Assembly (NCBI RefSeq): GCF_014982805.1 | Contig: NZ_JADCKC010000003.1 | Location: 310,001 to 374,000, forward strand | Origin: Gemmiger gallinarum | Lineage (GTDB): Bacteria > Bacillota > Clostridia > Oscillospirales > Ruminococcaceae | Length of the DNA: 64,000 nt | Direction: 5' to 3' | Shown here: positions 33,517 to 43,235 of the stretch, in pieces | Position numbering within the stretch: position 1 is the stretch's first letter | How the letters are laid out: each line of letters begins with the position of its first letter | Program-made: the position numbers and the translations under genes | Notes under the pieces: model-generated | Told to the model about the DNA's origin: nothing | The model's input: only the letters and a program-made list of their open reading frames with translations | The model's database searches: none

Positions 33517-34668
33517 TTACTTGTCGTCCCCGCTCATACGGTTGATGGCGTCCAGCAGGCTCTGGGCAACAGCACGGCGGCTGCTGCCGCTGTTATGTAC
33601 GCTGCTGCGGCGCAGGCGTCTGGACGGCGGCGGAGCCGGCTTTGCCTTGGGTACAGGCCGGACCCGGCGCGGGGCAGGCGTCGTAACAGGGGGCTGAGCA
33701 GGGCGCAGACGCTCGGCGGGACGGGGTGCCTCGGGCGCGGGACGGGCGGGCGGCACAGGTGCTGCCGGGGGTTCCGACCGGGACTCGGGTGCGGGCTCCG
33801 GTTCCGCCTCCACGGCAGGCGGGTCGCTTTCCGGCGTGCCCTGGGCGAAATCATTGAGCTTGACGCCCATGGATTCCAGGTCTGCATCGGTGCTGTCCAG
33901 CGCGGCATAAATGGCTGCGGTGGCATTTTCCAGATCCAGAGCGGCGGCACTCAGCTTTTCATCCACACGGCTCAGGCGCTCCCGCAGCACCATGACACCG
34001 GCAGCCAGATCTTTGGCGTTCTCCGCCATGCGGGTCTTCTGCTGCTCGGCCTCCTGACGCATACGGCGCTCGGCGGTCTCGGCATAGATGCGGGCATCGG
34101 CCAGAATCTTGCGCGCTTCCACACTGGGAGTGGGTGCGGGGGGCTGAGGCTGCGGGGCCGGTTCCGGCGCAACCGCCGGAGCAGGCGGCACCGGTTCAGG
34201 GGCAGGAGCAGGCACCGCAGGCTGGGCGGCCTTCTCGGCGCGCAGCTGCTTGACCTCTTCCTCCAGCTCCTGGCAGCGGTTCTGCCACTCCAGAAGAGTC
34301 TTCTGGCTCTGGCGGTACTTGCTCTGGTAGCCGGTGGCCCGGCTCTCGGACACGCTGTACTGCTCCACGCTGTCGGCCAGCTTCTTCTCGCTCTCGGCGT
34401 AATCGCTCTCGGCCTTTTCGGCACGGCGGGTCTGCTGCAGAAGCTCATCCTGCAGCTTTTCCACACAGGCGCGGGCGTTGGCCTGCTCCTTTTTCATTTT
34501 CTCAATCTGGGCCTGCAGCTGCTTGATCTGTTCTTCATATTCCATCTGCTGCTGCTGCGATTCATTGACGAGCGCATTCACATACGCCAGCACGTCATTC
34601 TCGTCAAATCCGCCGACCACGCGGCGCCGGAATCCCTGTTCCGGCACTTTCGGTTCTCCCGACGGCAT
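33517..34668 (-). CDS. DivIVA-like coiled-coil protein
   Basis: A 383-residue protein. Residues about 10-45 (GFRRRVVGGFDENDVLAYVN) match the DivIVA/GpsB N-terminal domain (usual form FxRxxxGYDxxxVDxFL). A long coiled coil follows to about 145, then a Pro/Ala-rich stretch, a second helical segment (about 190-260), and a very basic Pro-rich C-terminus (PAPRRVRPVPKAKPA). I start at ATG 34668, six nt after GGGGG, rather than the upstream GTG. It is just downstream of ftsZ on the same strand, so it probably acts in division-site or pole organisation. Confidence 0.75.
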   Translation of the reverse strand: MPSGEPKVPEQGFRRRVVGGFDENDVLAYVNALVNESQQQQMEYEEQIKQLQAQIEKMKKEQANARACVEKLQDELLQQTRRAEKAESDYAESEKKLADSVEQYSVSESRATGYQSKYRQSQKTLLEWQNRCQELEEEVKQLRAEKAAQPAVPAPAPEPVPPAPAVAPEPAPQPQPPAPTPSVEARKILADARIYAETAERRMRQEAEQQKTRMAENAKDLAAGVMVLRERLSRVDEKLSAAALDLENATAAIYAALDSTDADLESMGVKLNDFAQGTPESDPPAVEAEPEPAPESRSEPPAAPVPPARPAPEAPRPAERLRPAQPPVTTPAPRRVRPVPKAKPAPPPSRRLRRSSVHNSGSSRRAVAQSLLDAINRMSGDDK

Positions 34669-34797
34669 GGCGTACCCCCTTTTCACTGCCGGTCACCAAA
34701 CAGCCGGTGCCCCTTTCCCCCTTAAAAGAAAAGGACACACGGCTGATGTTTTTCGTATATCCCGCCTTTGTGCACAGCGGGGTCAACCCGCAGTGGA

Positions 34798-36045
<1,248 letters not shown>

Positions 36046-36129
36046 GAGAGTATCCCCCTAAAACTTTGGATTTTTATGGACTGCCGGGCTATATAGGGCA
36101 CACTAGTCCGTGGATAATACATATAACTG

Positions 36130-36158
36130 ATTATAAGAATACCAAATTTGCCCCGCAA
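36130..36158 (-). promoter_or_regulatory. Promoter of ftsZ
   Basis: On the minus strand TTGCGG (36153-36158), 17 bp, TATAAT (36130-36135). The stretch 36046-36351 holds only this and the murA terminator. Confidence 0.65.
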
Positions 36159-36292
36159 TTTCAATACCCGAACGCCAAAATGGCAGAAAACGCCCATCGA
36201 TTCCCGCCTCTGCGCCGGGGCCCGTCCGTGCATTTTGGCCGCGGCAGGCGGTTTTTCGGGTTTTGCGCGATGCCGCGGCAAAATAAAAAAAA

Positions 36293-36315
36293 TTTGCCCG
36301 CACACAGCGGGCAAA
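36293..36315 (-). terminator. Terminator of murA
   Basis: TTTGCCCGC (36293-36301) / GCGGGCAAA (36307-36315); eight T follow on the minus strand. Confidence 0.92.
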
Positions 36316-36351
36316 CCCGTTTGGCACAATATTTGCACCGTCCGTTTTTCG

Positions 36352-37614
36352 TCAGGCCGTGCGGCAGGCAGCCCCCAGAGAGGCAAGCTCGGCGGGCAGG
36401 GACTGATACCCCCGCCGGATGTGTCCCTCGTCCAGCACGCAGGTCTTGCCGGAAGCCGCCAGCCCCGCCACCACCAGCGCCGCGCCGCCCCGCAGGTCGG
36501 GAGCGCTGACAACGGTGCCGGTAAGCTCGGCACTGCCCGCGATCTTCAGCTCCCGGCCCTCGGCGCAGACATCGGCCCCCAGGGCGGCAAACCCCGCCGC
36601 GCAGGCAAAGCGGTTCTGGAACAGCCCGTCATACACCCGGCTGGGGCCGTCGGCGGTCAGCAGCACGGCGGCCGCCAGGGGCGCCGCATCGGTGGCAAAG
36701 CCCGGGAAGGCACAGGCAAACAGTTCCTGCCCGCCCTTGAGCGGCATGGAGGGGTCCCGCCGGATGCGCACCGCGTTGGCCCCGGTGCGGACCTCACACC
36801 CCGTCGCACGCAGAAAATCCAGGAAGGTCCCGAAATGGGCCGGACGGCAGCGGCGGATGGTGATGTCTCCCCCTGCCGCGGCCACCGCCGCCCCGTAGGT
36901 GCTGGCAGCGATGCGGTCGGGCAGCGGCGTGTAGCTGCCGCCGTCCAGTCCCCCCGCACGTCCCCGGATGACGATGACCGGCGTGCCCGCCCCTGTGATC
37001 CGCGCACCGCAGGCGGAAAGGAATCCCGCCAGGTCCTCGATCTCAGGCTCACAGGCAACGCCCCGCAATACCGTGGTCCCCTCGGCGCAGCTGGCCGCCA
37101 TGAGCAGGGTCTCGGTGGCCCCCACGCTGGGCAGGCGCAGGGTAAAGTCCGCCCCGTGCAGCCGCCCCGACCGTCGCAGCACCACCGCATCGGAGGCGAT
37201 CTCCACCCGCGCCCCCATGGCGGCCAGGCCGTCCAGATGAATATCCACCGGCCGGGGCCCCAGCCGGCATCCGCCCGGCACAGGCAGCCGTACCTGCCCC
37301 ACCCGTACCAGCAATGGCGCCAGATAAAACACCGAACTGCGCATGGCCCCCGCCAGCTCGGGCGGTACATCCCCCCGCAGCAGCGGTACCGGCGATGTCA
37401 GGATGTCCCTGCCGCACCAGCCGGCCCGCGCTCCCACGGCAGACAGAAGCGCCAGACTGGTATCCACGTCCGACAGCCGGGGAACGCCCCGCAGCCGGCA
37501 GGGCCCGCCGCACAGCAGCGTCGCTGCCAGAATGGGCAGAACGCTGTTCTTGGCCGCCGGCGGCGTGATGCTGCCCGACAACGTGCGCCCGCCGCGCACC
37601 TCGATGATCTCCAT
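36352..37614 (-). CDS. murA: UDP-N-acetylglucosamine 1-carboxyvinyltransferase
   Basis: A 420-residue enzyme transferring enolpyruvate from PEP to UDP-GlcNAc, the first committed step of peptidoglycan synthesis. The substrate-binding lysine/asparagine are in AAKNSVLPILAAT (residues 19-31) and the PEP-attacking, fosfomycin-sensitive cysteine is in PGGCRLGPRPVDIHLDGL. The C-terminal RRGYQ..PAEL is also typical. The protein is very Ala/Arg rich and somewhat divergent, so it may be the second MurA copy common in Firmicutes. AGAGGAGG lies upstream of ATG 37614. Confidence 0.9.
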   Translation of the reverse strand: MEIIEVRGGRTLSGSITPPAAKNSVLPILAATLLCGGPCRLRGVPRLSDVDTSLALLSAVGARAGWCGRDILTSPVPLLRGDVPPELAGAMRSSVFYLAPLLVRVGQVRLPVPGGCRLGPRPVDIHLDGLAAMGARVEIASDAVVLRRSGRLHGADFTLRLPSVGATETLLMAASCAEGTTVLRGVACEPEIEDLAGFLSACGARITGAGTPVIVIRGRAGGLDGGSYTPLPDRIAASTYGAAVAAAGGDITIRRCRPAHFGTFLDFLRATGCEVRTGANAVRIRRDPSMPLKGGQELFACAFPGFATDAAPLAAAVLLTADGPSRVYDGLFQNRFACAAGFAALGADVCAEGRELKIAGSAELTGTVVSAPDLRGGAALVVAGLAASGKTCVLDEGHIRRGYQSLPAELASLGAACRTA

Positions 37615-37748
37615 GCCGCACCGCCTCCTCTGTTTGCTTCCGGACGGCAGTCTCCGCCCGGAAATGGCTCAACATTCCACTATATGCCGCGCAGCGCCGC
37701 CCGGCCACAGGATACAACCCCTCTCCGCAAAGTTTTTTGCCCTTTTGG

Positions 37749-38336
37749 TCACAGCAGCAGCGGCTGGAGCTGAATGCCCCGCAGGGCACAGTCCAGGGTA
37801 TCGGGCAGCAGACTCATGTCACTTTTCAGGCTGCAGGGCTTTTTGTAGCTGTCGTCCTGGCCGAAGGGCACAAAATAAAAATGCTTGCGCTGCAAAAGCG
37901 CCGCCAGATTGCCCGCGCTGGCGCCCAGGCCGTCGTTGGTGGAGGGGGCCAGAATGATGGGCAATCCGCCCCGCAGCATGCTCTTGACCCCCATGGTGAC
38001 GGGGGTGTCGCTGAGTCCTGCCGCCAGCCGGGCCAGTGTCGTCCCGGTGCAGGGCGCCACGATCATGGCACAGGCCATGCCCGCCGGACCCAGAGGCTCC
38101 GCCCCCTGGATGCTGTCGATGGGCTGGTGGCCGGTCAGTTCCTCCAGTTTCTGCCGCCAGTCCGCCGCCCGGCCGAACCGGGTGTCCATGCTCCCCGCCG
38201 AAAAGCTTAAAAGCGGCAGCACCTCCCAGCCCCGGGCCGTCAACCGCTCGATCTGCGGCATTACTGCGTCAAAGGTGCAAAAGCTGCCGCACAGTCCGAA
38301 CACAACGGTGCGCGGCAGATCAATGCGCTGATTCAT
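37749..38336 (-). CDS. spoVFB: Dipicolinate synthase subunit B
   Basis: A 195-residue flavoprotein-like subunit (DpaB) of dipicolinate synthase, which makes the spore-core molecule DPA from dihydroxytetrahydropicolinate in the mother cell. Recognised by VVFGLCGSFCTFDAVMPQIE, the MIVAPCTGTTLARLA loop and LAPSTNDGLGASAGNLA. The start ATG 38336 overlaps the spoVFA stop (ATGA), so the two subunits are translationally coupled, as in other spore formers. Confidence 0.93.
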   Translation of the reverse strand: MNQRIDLPRTVVFGLCGSFCTFDAVMPQIERLTARGWEVLPLLSFSAGSMDTRFGRAADWRQKLEELTGHQPIDSIQGAEPLGPAGMACAMIVAPCTGTTLARLAAGLSDTPVTMGVKSMLRGGLPIILAPSTNDGLGASAGNLAALLQRKHFYFVPFGQDDSYKKPCSLKSDMSLLPDTLDCALRGIQLQPLLL

Positions 38337-39121
38337 GCATGCTCTCCCCTTTCCTCCAGAATGTTCAGCACCGTGTCGGCCACCAGTTCGCCTGCCGTCT
38401 GCGGGGCGCACCGGGCGGGCAGGCTGAGGGCGTGCTCGGCACGGATGTTCAGTGCCTTTGCCGCGGCGAAATCGGTTCCCCCCGGCATGCTGGCCAGGTC
38501 GATGACCAGCGCCCCCGCGGGCAGGCAGGCAAGCTCGGACCTGCCCAGCACCGGTGCGGGAATGGTGTTGACCACCGCGTCAAACCCGGGCAGAATTTGG
38601 GGCAGCCGGGTCAGGTCGACGGCACGGCAGCCCGCGCACCGGGCCCCGGCACGCTGCTCCGGCGAGCGGGCCGCTACCGTAACCACCGCTCCCAGCACCT
38701 GCAGCCGCCGTGCCACCGCACGCCCCACCCGGCCATATCCCAGCAACAGAATGGGACTCTGCCAGATGGTGCGCTCCCGCAGCTGCATGAGCAGGCAGAT
38801 GCAGCCCTCCGCGGTGGGGACGGCGTTGAGGCTGGCCAGTTCCGGCCGCTGGAAATAATCGATCAGTTCAATGCCCGCCGCATCGGCCGCTGCCTGCACC
38901 GGCGGACTGACCTTTCCGCCCAGCGCCAGCGTGCCCGGCCGCGCGGCCCGCAATATGCGGGCCAGATCCGCCTTGCCCGCATCCAGCGGCATGGGCAGAA
39001 GGATATAATCGGCATTGCCCACACCTTCGGCGCCTGTCACGGCGTATCCGGCGCGCTGCAAGGCCCGGGCAGCCGCGCGCTGGCGCGCGTCGGTCCCCAC
39101 AATGCAGAATATTTTTTGCAT
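38333..39121 (-). CDS. spoVFA: Dipicolinate synthase subunit A
   Basis: A 262-residue NAD-binding subunit (DpaA). The C-terminal half carries the Rossmann motif ILLGYGRVGRAVARRLQVLG and the DpaA-type IPAPVLGRSEL. GGGGGTGAG precedes the ATG but lies partly within an inverted repeat that could hide it. With spoVFB it provides DPA, which the SpoVA proteins encoded 7 kb away pump into the forespore. Shorter than the Bacillus protein (about 297 residues) mainly in the N-terminal part. Confidence 0.9.
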   Translation of the reverse strand: MQKIFCIVGTDARQRAAARALQRAGYAVTGAEGVGNADYILLPMPLDAGKADLARILRAARPGTLALGGKVSPPVQAAADAAGIELIDYFQRPELASLNAVPTAEGCICLLMQLRERTIWQSPILLLGYGRVGRAVARRLQVLGAVVTVAARSPEQRAGARCAGCRAVDLTRLPQILPGFDAVVNTIPAPVLGRSELACLPAGALVIDLASMPGGTDFAAAKALNIRAEHALSLPARCAPQTAGELVADTVLNILEERGEHA

Positions 39122-39128
39122 GTTCTCA

Positions 39129-39160
39129 CCCCCGGCATTTATCCCATGCTATGCCGGGGG
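39129..39160 (-). promoter_or_regulatory. Hairpin overlapping the spoVFA ribosome binding site
   Basis: CCCCCGGCAT (39129-39138) and ATGCCGGGGG (39151-39160) form a perfect 10-bp stem. On the minus strand its 3' arm contains the GGGGG of the spoVFA ribosome binding site, so it could limit translation. Confidence 0.5.
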
Positions 39161-39190
39161 CCTGCATCTGGTGCGGGACGGCAGACGCAA

Positions 39191-39237
39191 AAAACCGGAA
39201 GGTCTCCTCCCGTTTGGGAAGAAAACCTTCCGGTTTT
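39191..39237 (-). terminator. Terminator of the LytM gene pair
   Basis: AAAACCGGAAGG (39191-39202) / CCTTCCGGTTTT (39226-39237); six T on the minus strand. Confidence 0.88.
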
Positions 39238-39268
39238 GATTTCAGTATTGCAATATGCGTGAACAGGG

Positions 39269-41317
39269 TCAGCCCGCCTGCAGGGCGGCGTTTTCTCCGC
39301 GCAGTATGGAGAGAGGCTCAACCGCCACGTCACCCACGCGGACCTCCACAATGGTGCGGGTCACCGTGGTACCGATGCTTTCGCCCTGTTCGACCATATC
39401 CCCGGCCTTGACTCCCACCGAGCCCAAGCCAAAGAAGATGGTCTTGACGCCGCCGCCATGCTCGATCACGATGGTGTTGCCTGCCGTGCCCCCCAGATCG
39501 CCTGCCAGCAGCACACGGCCGTCCGCCGGGCTGATGATGGTGTCGCCCCAGCGGGTTTCAACCACTACATTCTCGGCCACGCGGCCGGTACCGTTATCAA
39601 TGCCGCCGTTGCGCTCGGTGCGGGTACGGCCCACGTATTCAGGCGCTCCGTAAGCCATGGCCACGTCAATGCTGCGCAGGAACGGCTGTACAAAGCCGCT
39701 CTCCGTCCAGTAGAGCTCCGGGTCCGCCACATCCAGCAGCGCCTTGACCTCCTCGGGGTAATCCTCCTCGCCGATATAGGGCGAGACCCGTGACCGGGTG
39801 CTGGATACATCACTGTATCCAAAGCTTCCGGCGGTGACGCTGAGTTCCAGGTTTTCGGTGTAACCGTCCGCCGTGACCTGCAGCACATAACCGCCCAGAG
39901 CCTGATCATAGGGAATGGGCACAAAGGCCACCCAGGCGTCGCCCAGCTTGACGAAGTCGGTGCCGTCCAGGGTGCCGGACAATGTGGGAGCCTGATCCGA
40001 CTGCAGGTTGGAGACGCGGACACTGGCCACACCGCCCTGTACAACGCTCCTTGTGTTGAGGCGGACCGACGGGCGGATGCCGATGGTAAACTGGAACAGA
40101 TAGGTTTGCTTGCCGGTGATGGCAGCGTTCTGGCTGGAGCCGGTCTCGGTGCTTACCACCAGTTCGGCCGTATAGCTGCCGTTGGCCGGGAAGCTGAACT
40201 TGCGGTATTCAATGAGGCTGCCGCTGAAAATCTCCTCATCGTTTTCATCGGTGATGGTCAGCATGGTCTCATAGCCCGAGGGGGATACGCTGAGGCTGGG
40301 GGACGAAGTGTCCACCATCTCGGTGAGCTCCACCGGATCCCGGTGGAACGTTTTGGAATAGGTGCGCTTGAAGCTGTTGCCCACCACCGGCACATGCCAA
40401 CTGTAGGAGGCGGTTTCCACCGTCTGTCCGTCAAAGGTGATGGTGATCTGGGGAAGGTCTTCGTCGGAGGCATTGCAGTACAGCCAGCCCACCCCCACCA
40501 TGGCAATGATGAGAATTCCGCCCAGCACCAGAACCAGCCAGCGGACCAGGCTGCGGCCCATGCTTCCTGCACGGTCGGCCGCGGTCAGCGGCTCATCTGA
40601 TGTGTCGTCGTCCAGGTCGTCCGCCGCGGCGCTGTCGGAACCGTTCTCCCCGGCAGCCTGCTCGGCCCCGGCCAGAATCTGCTCCACCGAAACCTGCACC
40701 GTGCGGGTGATCTCCGCCAGACGGGCCTGCTGGGCTTCATCCAGGGCATCGGGAGAAGGCTCCCCGCCTTTTCCATTGCCCTCCGAAGAGCCTGCCTCCT
40801 CCGTGCCCTGGACCGGCCAGGCCGGCGGGCTCTCCGGCTGCTGAGGCTCCCGTGGCTGGGAGGCCCGCTCTTTGTCCTGTTCGGACTGCTTTTCCAGCGC
40901 GCGGCGGACTTCCTCCTTGCGCAGCTCCTCGGTGGTGAGCGGTTTCTTCTCCGGGGCGGGCTCTCCGGCCTGGGCCGGAGCAGCCGCCGCGGTCACGGAT
41001 TGTTCCGCTCTCTGCTTTGAGCCGCCGGCTTTTTCCCCGGCATCGCCCTTGGGCTGCTGTGAAGATTTGTTCTGGTTCTGACCGGCCGCGCCGCTGCCGG
41101 AATGTCCCTTGTGCGACGATCTGCGCTTGCGGCGCCGGCGGGAACTGCTGGTTCCTCCGGACTTTTTCCGGTCCTGACCGGAGGAGGCGGAGGCATTGCC
41201 CGCCTTTGTGGTATTGTCAGGTTTTTCCCCGCCGCCGTCCCGTGTCGGCTGCTGCGCAGCGTGGGATGTCTTGCCCGTCCCCTGCTGTGCGGTGTTCTCC
41301 TGCTTTTCTTCGCTCAT
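39269..41317 (-). CDS. Membrane-anchored protein with inactive LytM/M23 domain (large paralogue)
   Basis: A 682-residue bitopic protein. Residues 1-250 are cytoplasmic and low-complexity (Gln/Gly/Lys and Glu-rich; basic patch SRRRRKRRSSHK). One helix spans about 258-281. The outside part has Ig-like beta segments (about 285-510), then a C-terminal LytM/M23 fold. Expected zinc ligands are missing: the HxGID position reads NGGIDNG, the HxH position reads VKTIFFGL, although the fold markers GNTIVIEHGGG, GDMVEQGESIG and EVRVG remain. So it is probably a binding or scaffolding protein, as with SpoIIQ-like factors, not a peptidase. It overlaps no gene; its closest relative is the next gene upstream. 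Confidence 0.8.
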   Translation of the reverse strand: MSEEKQENTAQQGTGKTSHAAQQPTRDGGGEKPDNTTKAGNASASSGQDRKKSGGTSSSRRRRKRRSSHKGHSGSGAAGQNQNKSSQQPKGDAGEKAGGSKQRAEQSVTAAAAPAQAGEPAPEKKPLTTEELRKEEVRRALEKQSEQDKERASQPREPQQPESPPAWPVQGTEEAGSSEGNGKGGEPSPDALDEAQQARLAEITRTVQVSVEQILAGAEQAAGENGSDSAAADDLDDDTSDEPLTAADRAGSMGRSLVRWLVLVLGGILIIAMVGVGWLYCNASDEDLPQITITFDGQTVETASYSWHVPVVGNSFKRTYSKTFHRDPVELTEMVDTSSPSLSVSPSGYETMLTITDENDEEIFSGSLIEYRKFSFPANGSYTAELVVSTETGSSQNAAITGKQTYLFQFTIGIRPSVRLNTRSVVQGGVASVRVSNLQSDQAPTLSGTLDGTDFVKLGDAWVAFVPIPYDQALGGYVLQVTADGYTENLELSVTAGSFGYSDVSSTRSRVSPYIGEEDYPEEVKALLDVADPELYWTESGFVQPFLRSIDVAMAYGAPEYVGRTRTERNGGIDNGTGRVAENVVVETRWGDTIISPADGRVLLAGDLGGTAGNTIVIEHGGGVKTIFFGLGSVGVKAGDMVEQGESIGTTVTRTIVEVRVGDVAVEPLSILRGENAALQAG

Positions 41318-41362
41318 ACTTTGCCACCCTGAAAATTGCTTGCTGATTGTGCTCCTGATGGT

Positions 41363-42607
41363 TTACAGGTTTTCTTTGTACTGAAGTCCGCTCTTGCCCG
41401 AGAGGATCTTGCTGGGGTCCACCGACTTGTTGCCGATGCGCACCTCATAAATCAGATCGTGCTGGTCGGTAGCCTTGCCGACCACATCCCCCTTGGCGAC
41501 GGTCTGGCCCTGCTGGACCGTGACCTCCCCCAGGCCGAAAAGATAGCTTTTGACGCCGCAGCCATGATCGATGACCACTGTGCCGCCGCTGACTTCCAGC
41601 GTACCGGCGTAGACGACCTTGCCCGCCTGAGGGCTGAATACATCGCTGCCGTTGGGCGCTGCATAGGTCAGGCCGGTGGACTGGCCGTCCCGGGTGCCGT
41701 CCACAATATAGATAGTACCGTAATTGACGGCAACGCCGCCCTCGCTGGGTGCCTGGAATGCTCCCGACCAGAGCTTGCCTTCCTCCGACGATTCATACAG
41801 CGGCCAGATGGCATTGCGGTATTTTTCCGATGCATCGGCACTGACAGGCTCGGAAGCCTCGCTGACCACGTTGCCGTACTGCGCCGCTCCCACCGTCAGC
41901 GTGACGGTGAGTTCGGTCTCGCCGCAGCGGACGGTGATGTCATGCTTGCCGCCCTCGGCGTTGTAGGTGACGGGGATATACCCCATCCAGCCCCCCGTGA
42001 CCGGGCGGAACCAGACGCTGCCCAGATCGGTCTCAGCCGTGGGCGTGTCCCCGCTCAGGATGCCGGTAAGCAATATGGCCACCACATCCCCCTGGGTGGC
42101 GCGTTCGGCGCTCAGGGTCACCTCCGGCTCAAAATTCACCGTGAAGTTGGCCTGGTACAGATACCACCCCAAGGGCTTGGCGGGCTTTTCCTCGCTGAGC
42201 TGACGCAGGGTCAGGCTCAGGGTGTACTCCCCGTTGGCCGTGTAGACAAAGTCGGCATAATCCTGGGCCGTCCCCTGGAAAGCCGTGGTACCGTCGGGGC
42301 CGGTCAGCGTCAGGTCGGCCTGGCTGACCCAGGACGGCAGCACCAGCTCGGGGCGGGTATCGCCGAAGTCTCCCAGTTTCTGCTCGCTGAGCGTGGCCGG
42401 AGAGTAAAAACTCCTGTAGACAACACCGCCGAAGATGGGGACTTTCCAGTCATAGCCGGCGTTTTCCAGCGTGACACCGCCAAAGGAGGCACTCTCCTCC
42501 GGCAGGTCATCCTGCCCGGTCATGTAATAGAAGGCGCCGACCGTGCCGCCCAGCAGCAGCGCCACAAACAGCACTACCATGAGCAGCCAAAGTAACAGCC
42601 TTTTCAT
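41363..42607 (-). CDS. Membrane-anchored protein with inactive LytM/M23 domain (small paralogue)
   Basis: A 414-residue protein with the same plan as its neighbour: a short cytoplasmic start, one helix (MKRLLLWLLMVVLFVALLLG), Ig-like segments, and a C-terminal LytM fold (GKVVYAGTLEVSGGTVVIDHG, then GVKSYLFGLGEVTVQQGQTVAKGD and YEVRIGNKSVDP). Again the catalytic histidines are absent: the HxH position reads KSYLFGL. Shared features with the larger protein, including the (L)FGLG(E/S)V turn, show they arose by duplication. Located 45 nt upstream of it in one operon. Confidence 0.8.
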   Translation of the reverse strand: MKRLLLWLLMVVLFVALLLGGTVGAFYYMTGQDDLPEESASFGGVTLENAGYDWKVPIFGGVVYRSFYSPATLSEQKLGDFGDTRPELVLPSWVSQADLTLTGPDGTTAFQGTAQDYADFVYTANGEYTLSLTLRQLSEEKPAKPLGWYLYQANFTVNFEPEVTLSAERATQGDVVAILLTGILSGDTPTAETDLGSVWFRPVTGGWMGYIPVTYNAEGGKHDITVRCGETELTVTLTVGAAQYGNVVSEASEPVSADASEKYRNAIWPLYESSEEGKLWSGAFQAPSEGGVAVNYGTIYIVDGTRDGQSTGLTYAAPNGSDVFSPQAGKVVYAGTLEVSGGTVVIDHGCGVKSYLFGLGEVTVQQGQTVAKGDVVGKATDQHDLIYEVRIGNKSVDPSKILSGKSGLQYKENL

Positions 42608-42659
42608 TGTAAATTTCCTCCCGGCCCCGGAGTGTTACCGCCCCGGGACTGGCTCAGAT

Positions 42660-42720
42660 GTAAAAAAGCCGGGCGTCCGCCCTGCCGCACGTCGCCGTGC
42701 GCCGGCGGCCACCCGGCCAG
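42660..42720 (-). terminator. Hairpin with T-run between small membrane gene and LytM pair
   Basis: On the minus strand GCCGGG and CGCCCGGC arms enclose a GC-rich stem and are followed by six T. Possible partial terminator before the LytM genes. Confidence 0.6.
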
Positions 42721-42731
42721 ACAGAACCTTT

Positions 42732-42971
42732 TCAGAACGAAATGTCGCCGTCCGTGTCGGGGTCGGCCAGGGGCTCGGCATCCGCAGAGGCGGTGTCATC
42801 CTGTTCGTCGTCCTCAGCTTCTTCATCGTCATATTCGTCGCTGAACAGCAGCTTTTCATACTCGTCGAGCTCCTGCTCACGGCGGCGCAGGTACAGTGCA
42901 ACCGCAGTCAAAACGCCCGCAGCTGCTGCCAGAAATGCCAGCGCCGCGCCAAAAGTGGACTTTTTCATCAT
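42732..42971 (-). CDS. Small membrane protein with acidic tail
   Basis: A 79-residue protein: one hydrophobic helix (about residues 6-26), a basic stop (LRRREQELDEYEKLL) and a strongly acidic C-terminus (EYDDEEAEDDEQDDTAS). GGGAGG lies about 10 nt before the ATG pair at 42971/42968. A consensus promoter sits 90 bp upstream. I know no family. It heads the LytM pair on the same strand but a hairpin with a T-run intervenes. Confidence 0.7.
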   Translation of the reverse strand: MMKKSTFGAALAFLAAAAGVLTAVALYLRRREQELDEYEKLLFSDEYDDEEAEDDEQDDTASADAEPLADPDTDGDISF

Positions 42972-43057
42972 GGTGGTTCAACCTCCCTTGCGTTGCGCCG
43001 CCTGTTGCGGCGCTTCTCAGCCCCGGCCGGCAGGCCGAGCGCAGTCAGATTGGTTTT

Positions 43058-43086
43058 ATTATACCCGACCCCGCCGGGGAATACAA
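43058..43086 (-). promoter_or_regulatory. Sigma-A promoter of the small membrane protein / LytM genes
   Basis: On the minus strand TTGTAT (43081-43086), 17 bp, TATAAT (43058-43063). Confidence 0.75.
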
Positions 43087-43235
43087 CGGCAAACCTGTAA
43101 AAAATTGGAGACAAAAAATGATTTTCTTTGTCATTACAAAATCATCTCTCGCCCCAAAAACACGGTTTTACGTCATTTTGTTTTGCTGTCGCGCTTTTTT
43201 TCAAAATTGCATAGAATGCGGGTGGGGATTCTGGC

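Noticed and set aside
31438-34725. A 1095-residue open frame on the plus strand
   Set aside because: Antisense to the polytopic membrane protein and the DivIVA-like gene, low-complexity, no ribosome binding site.
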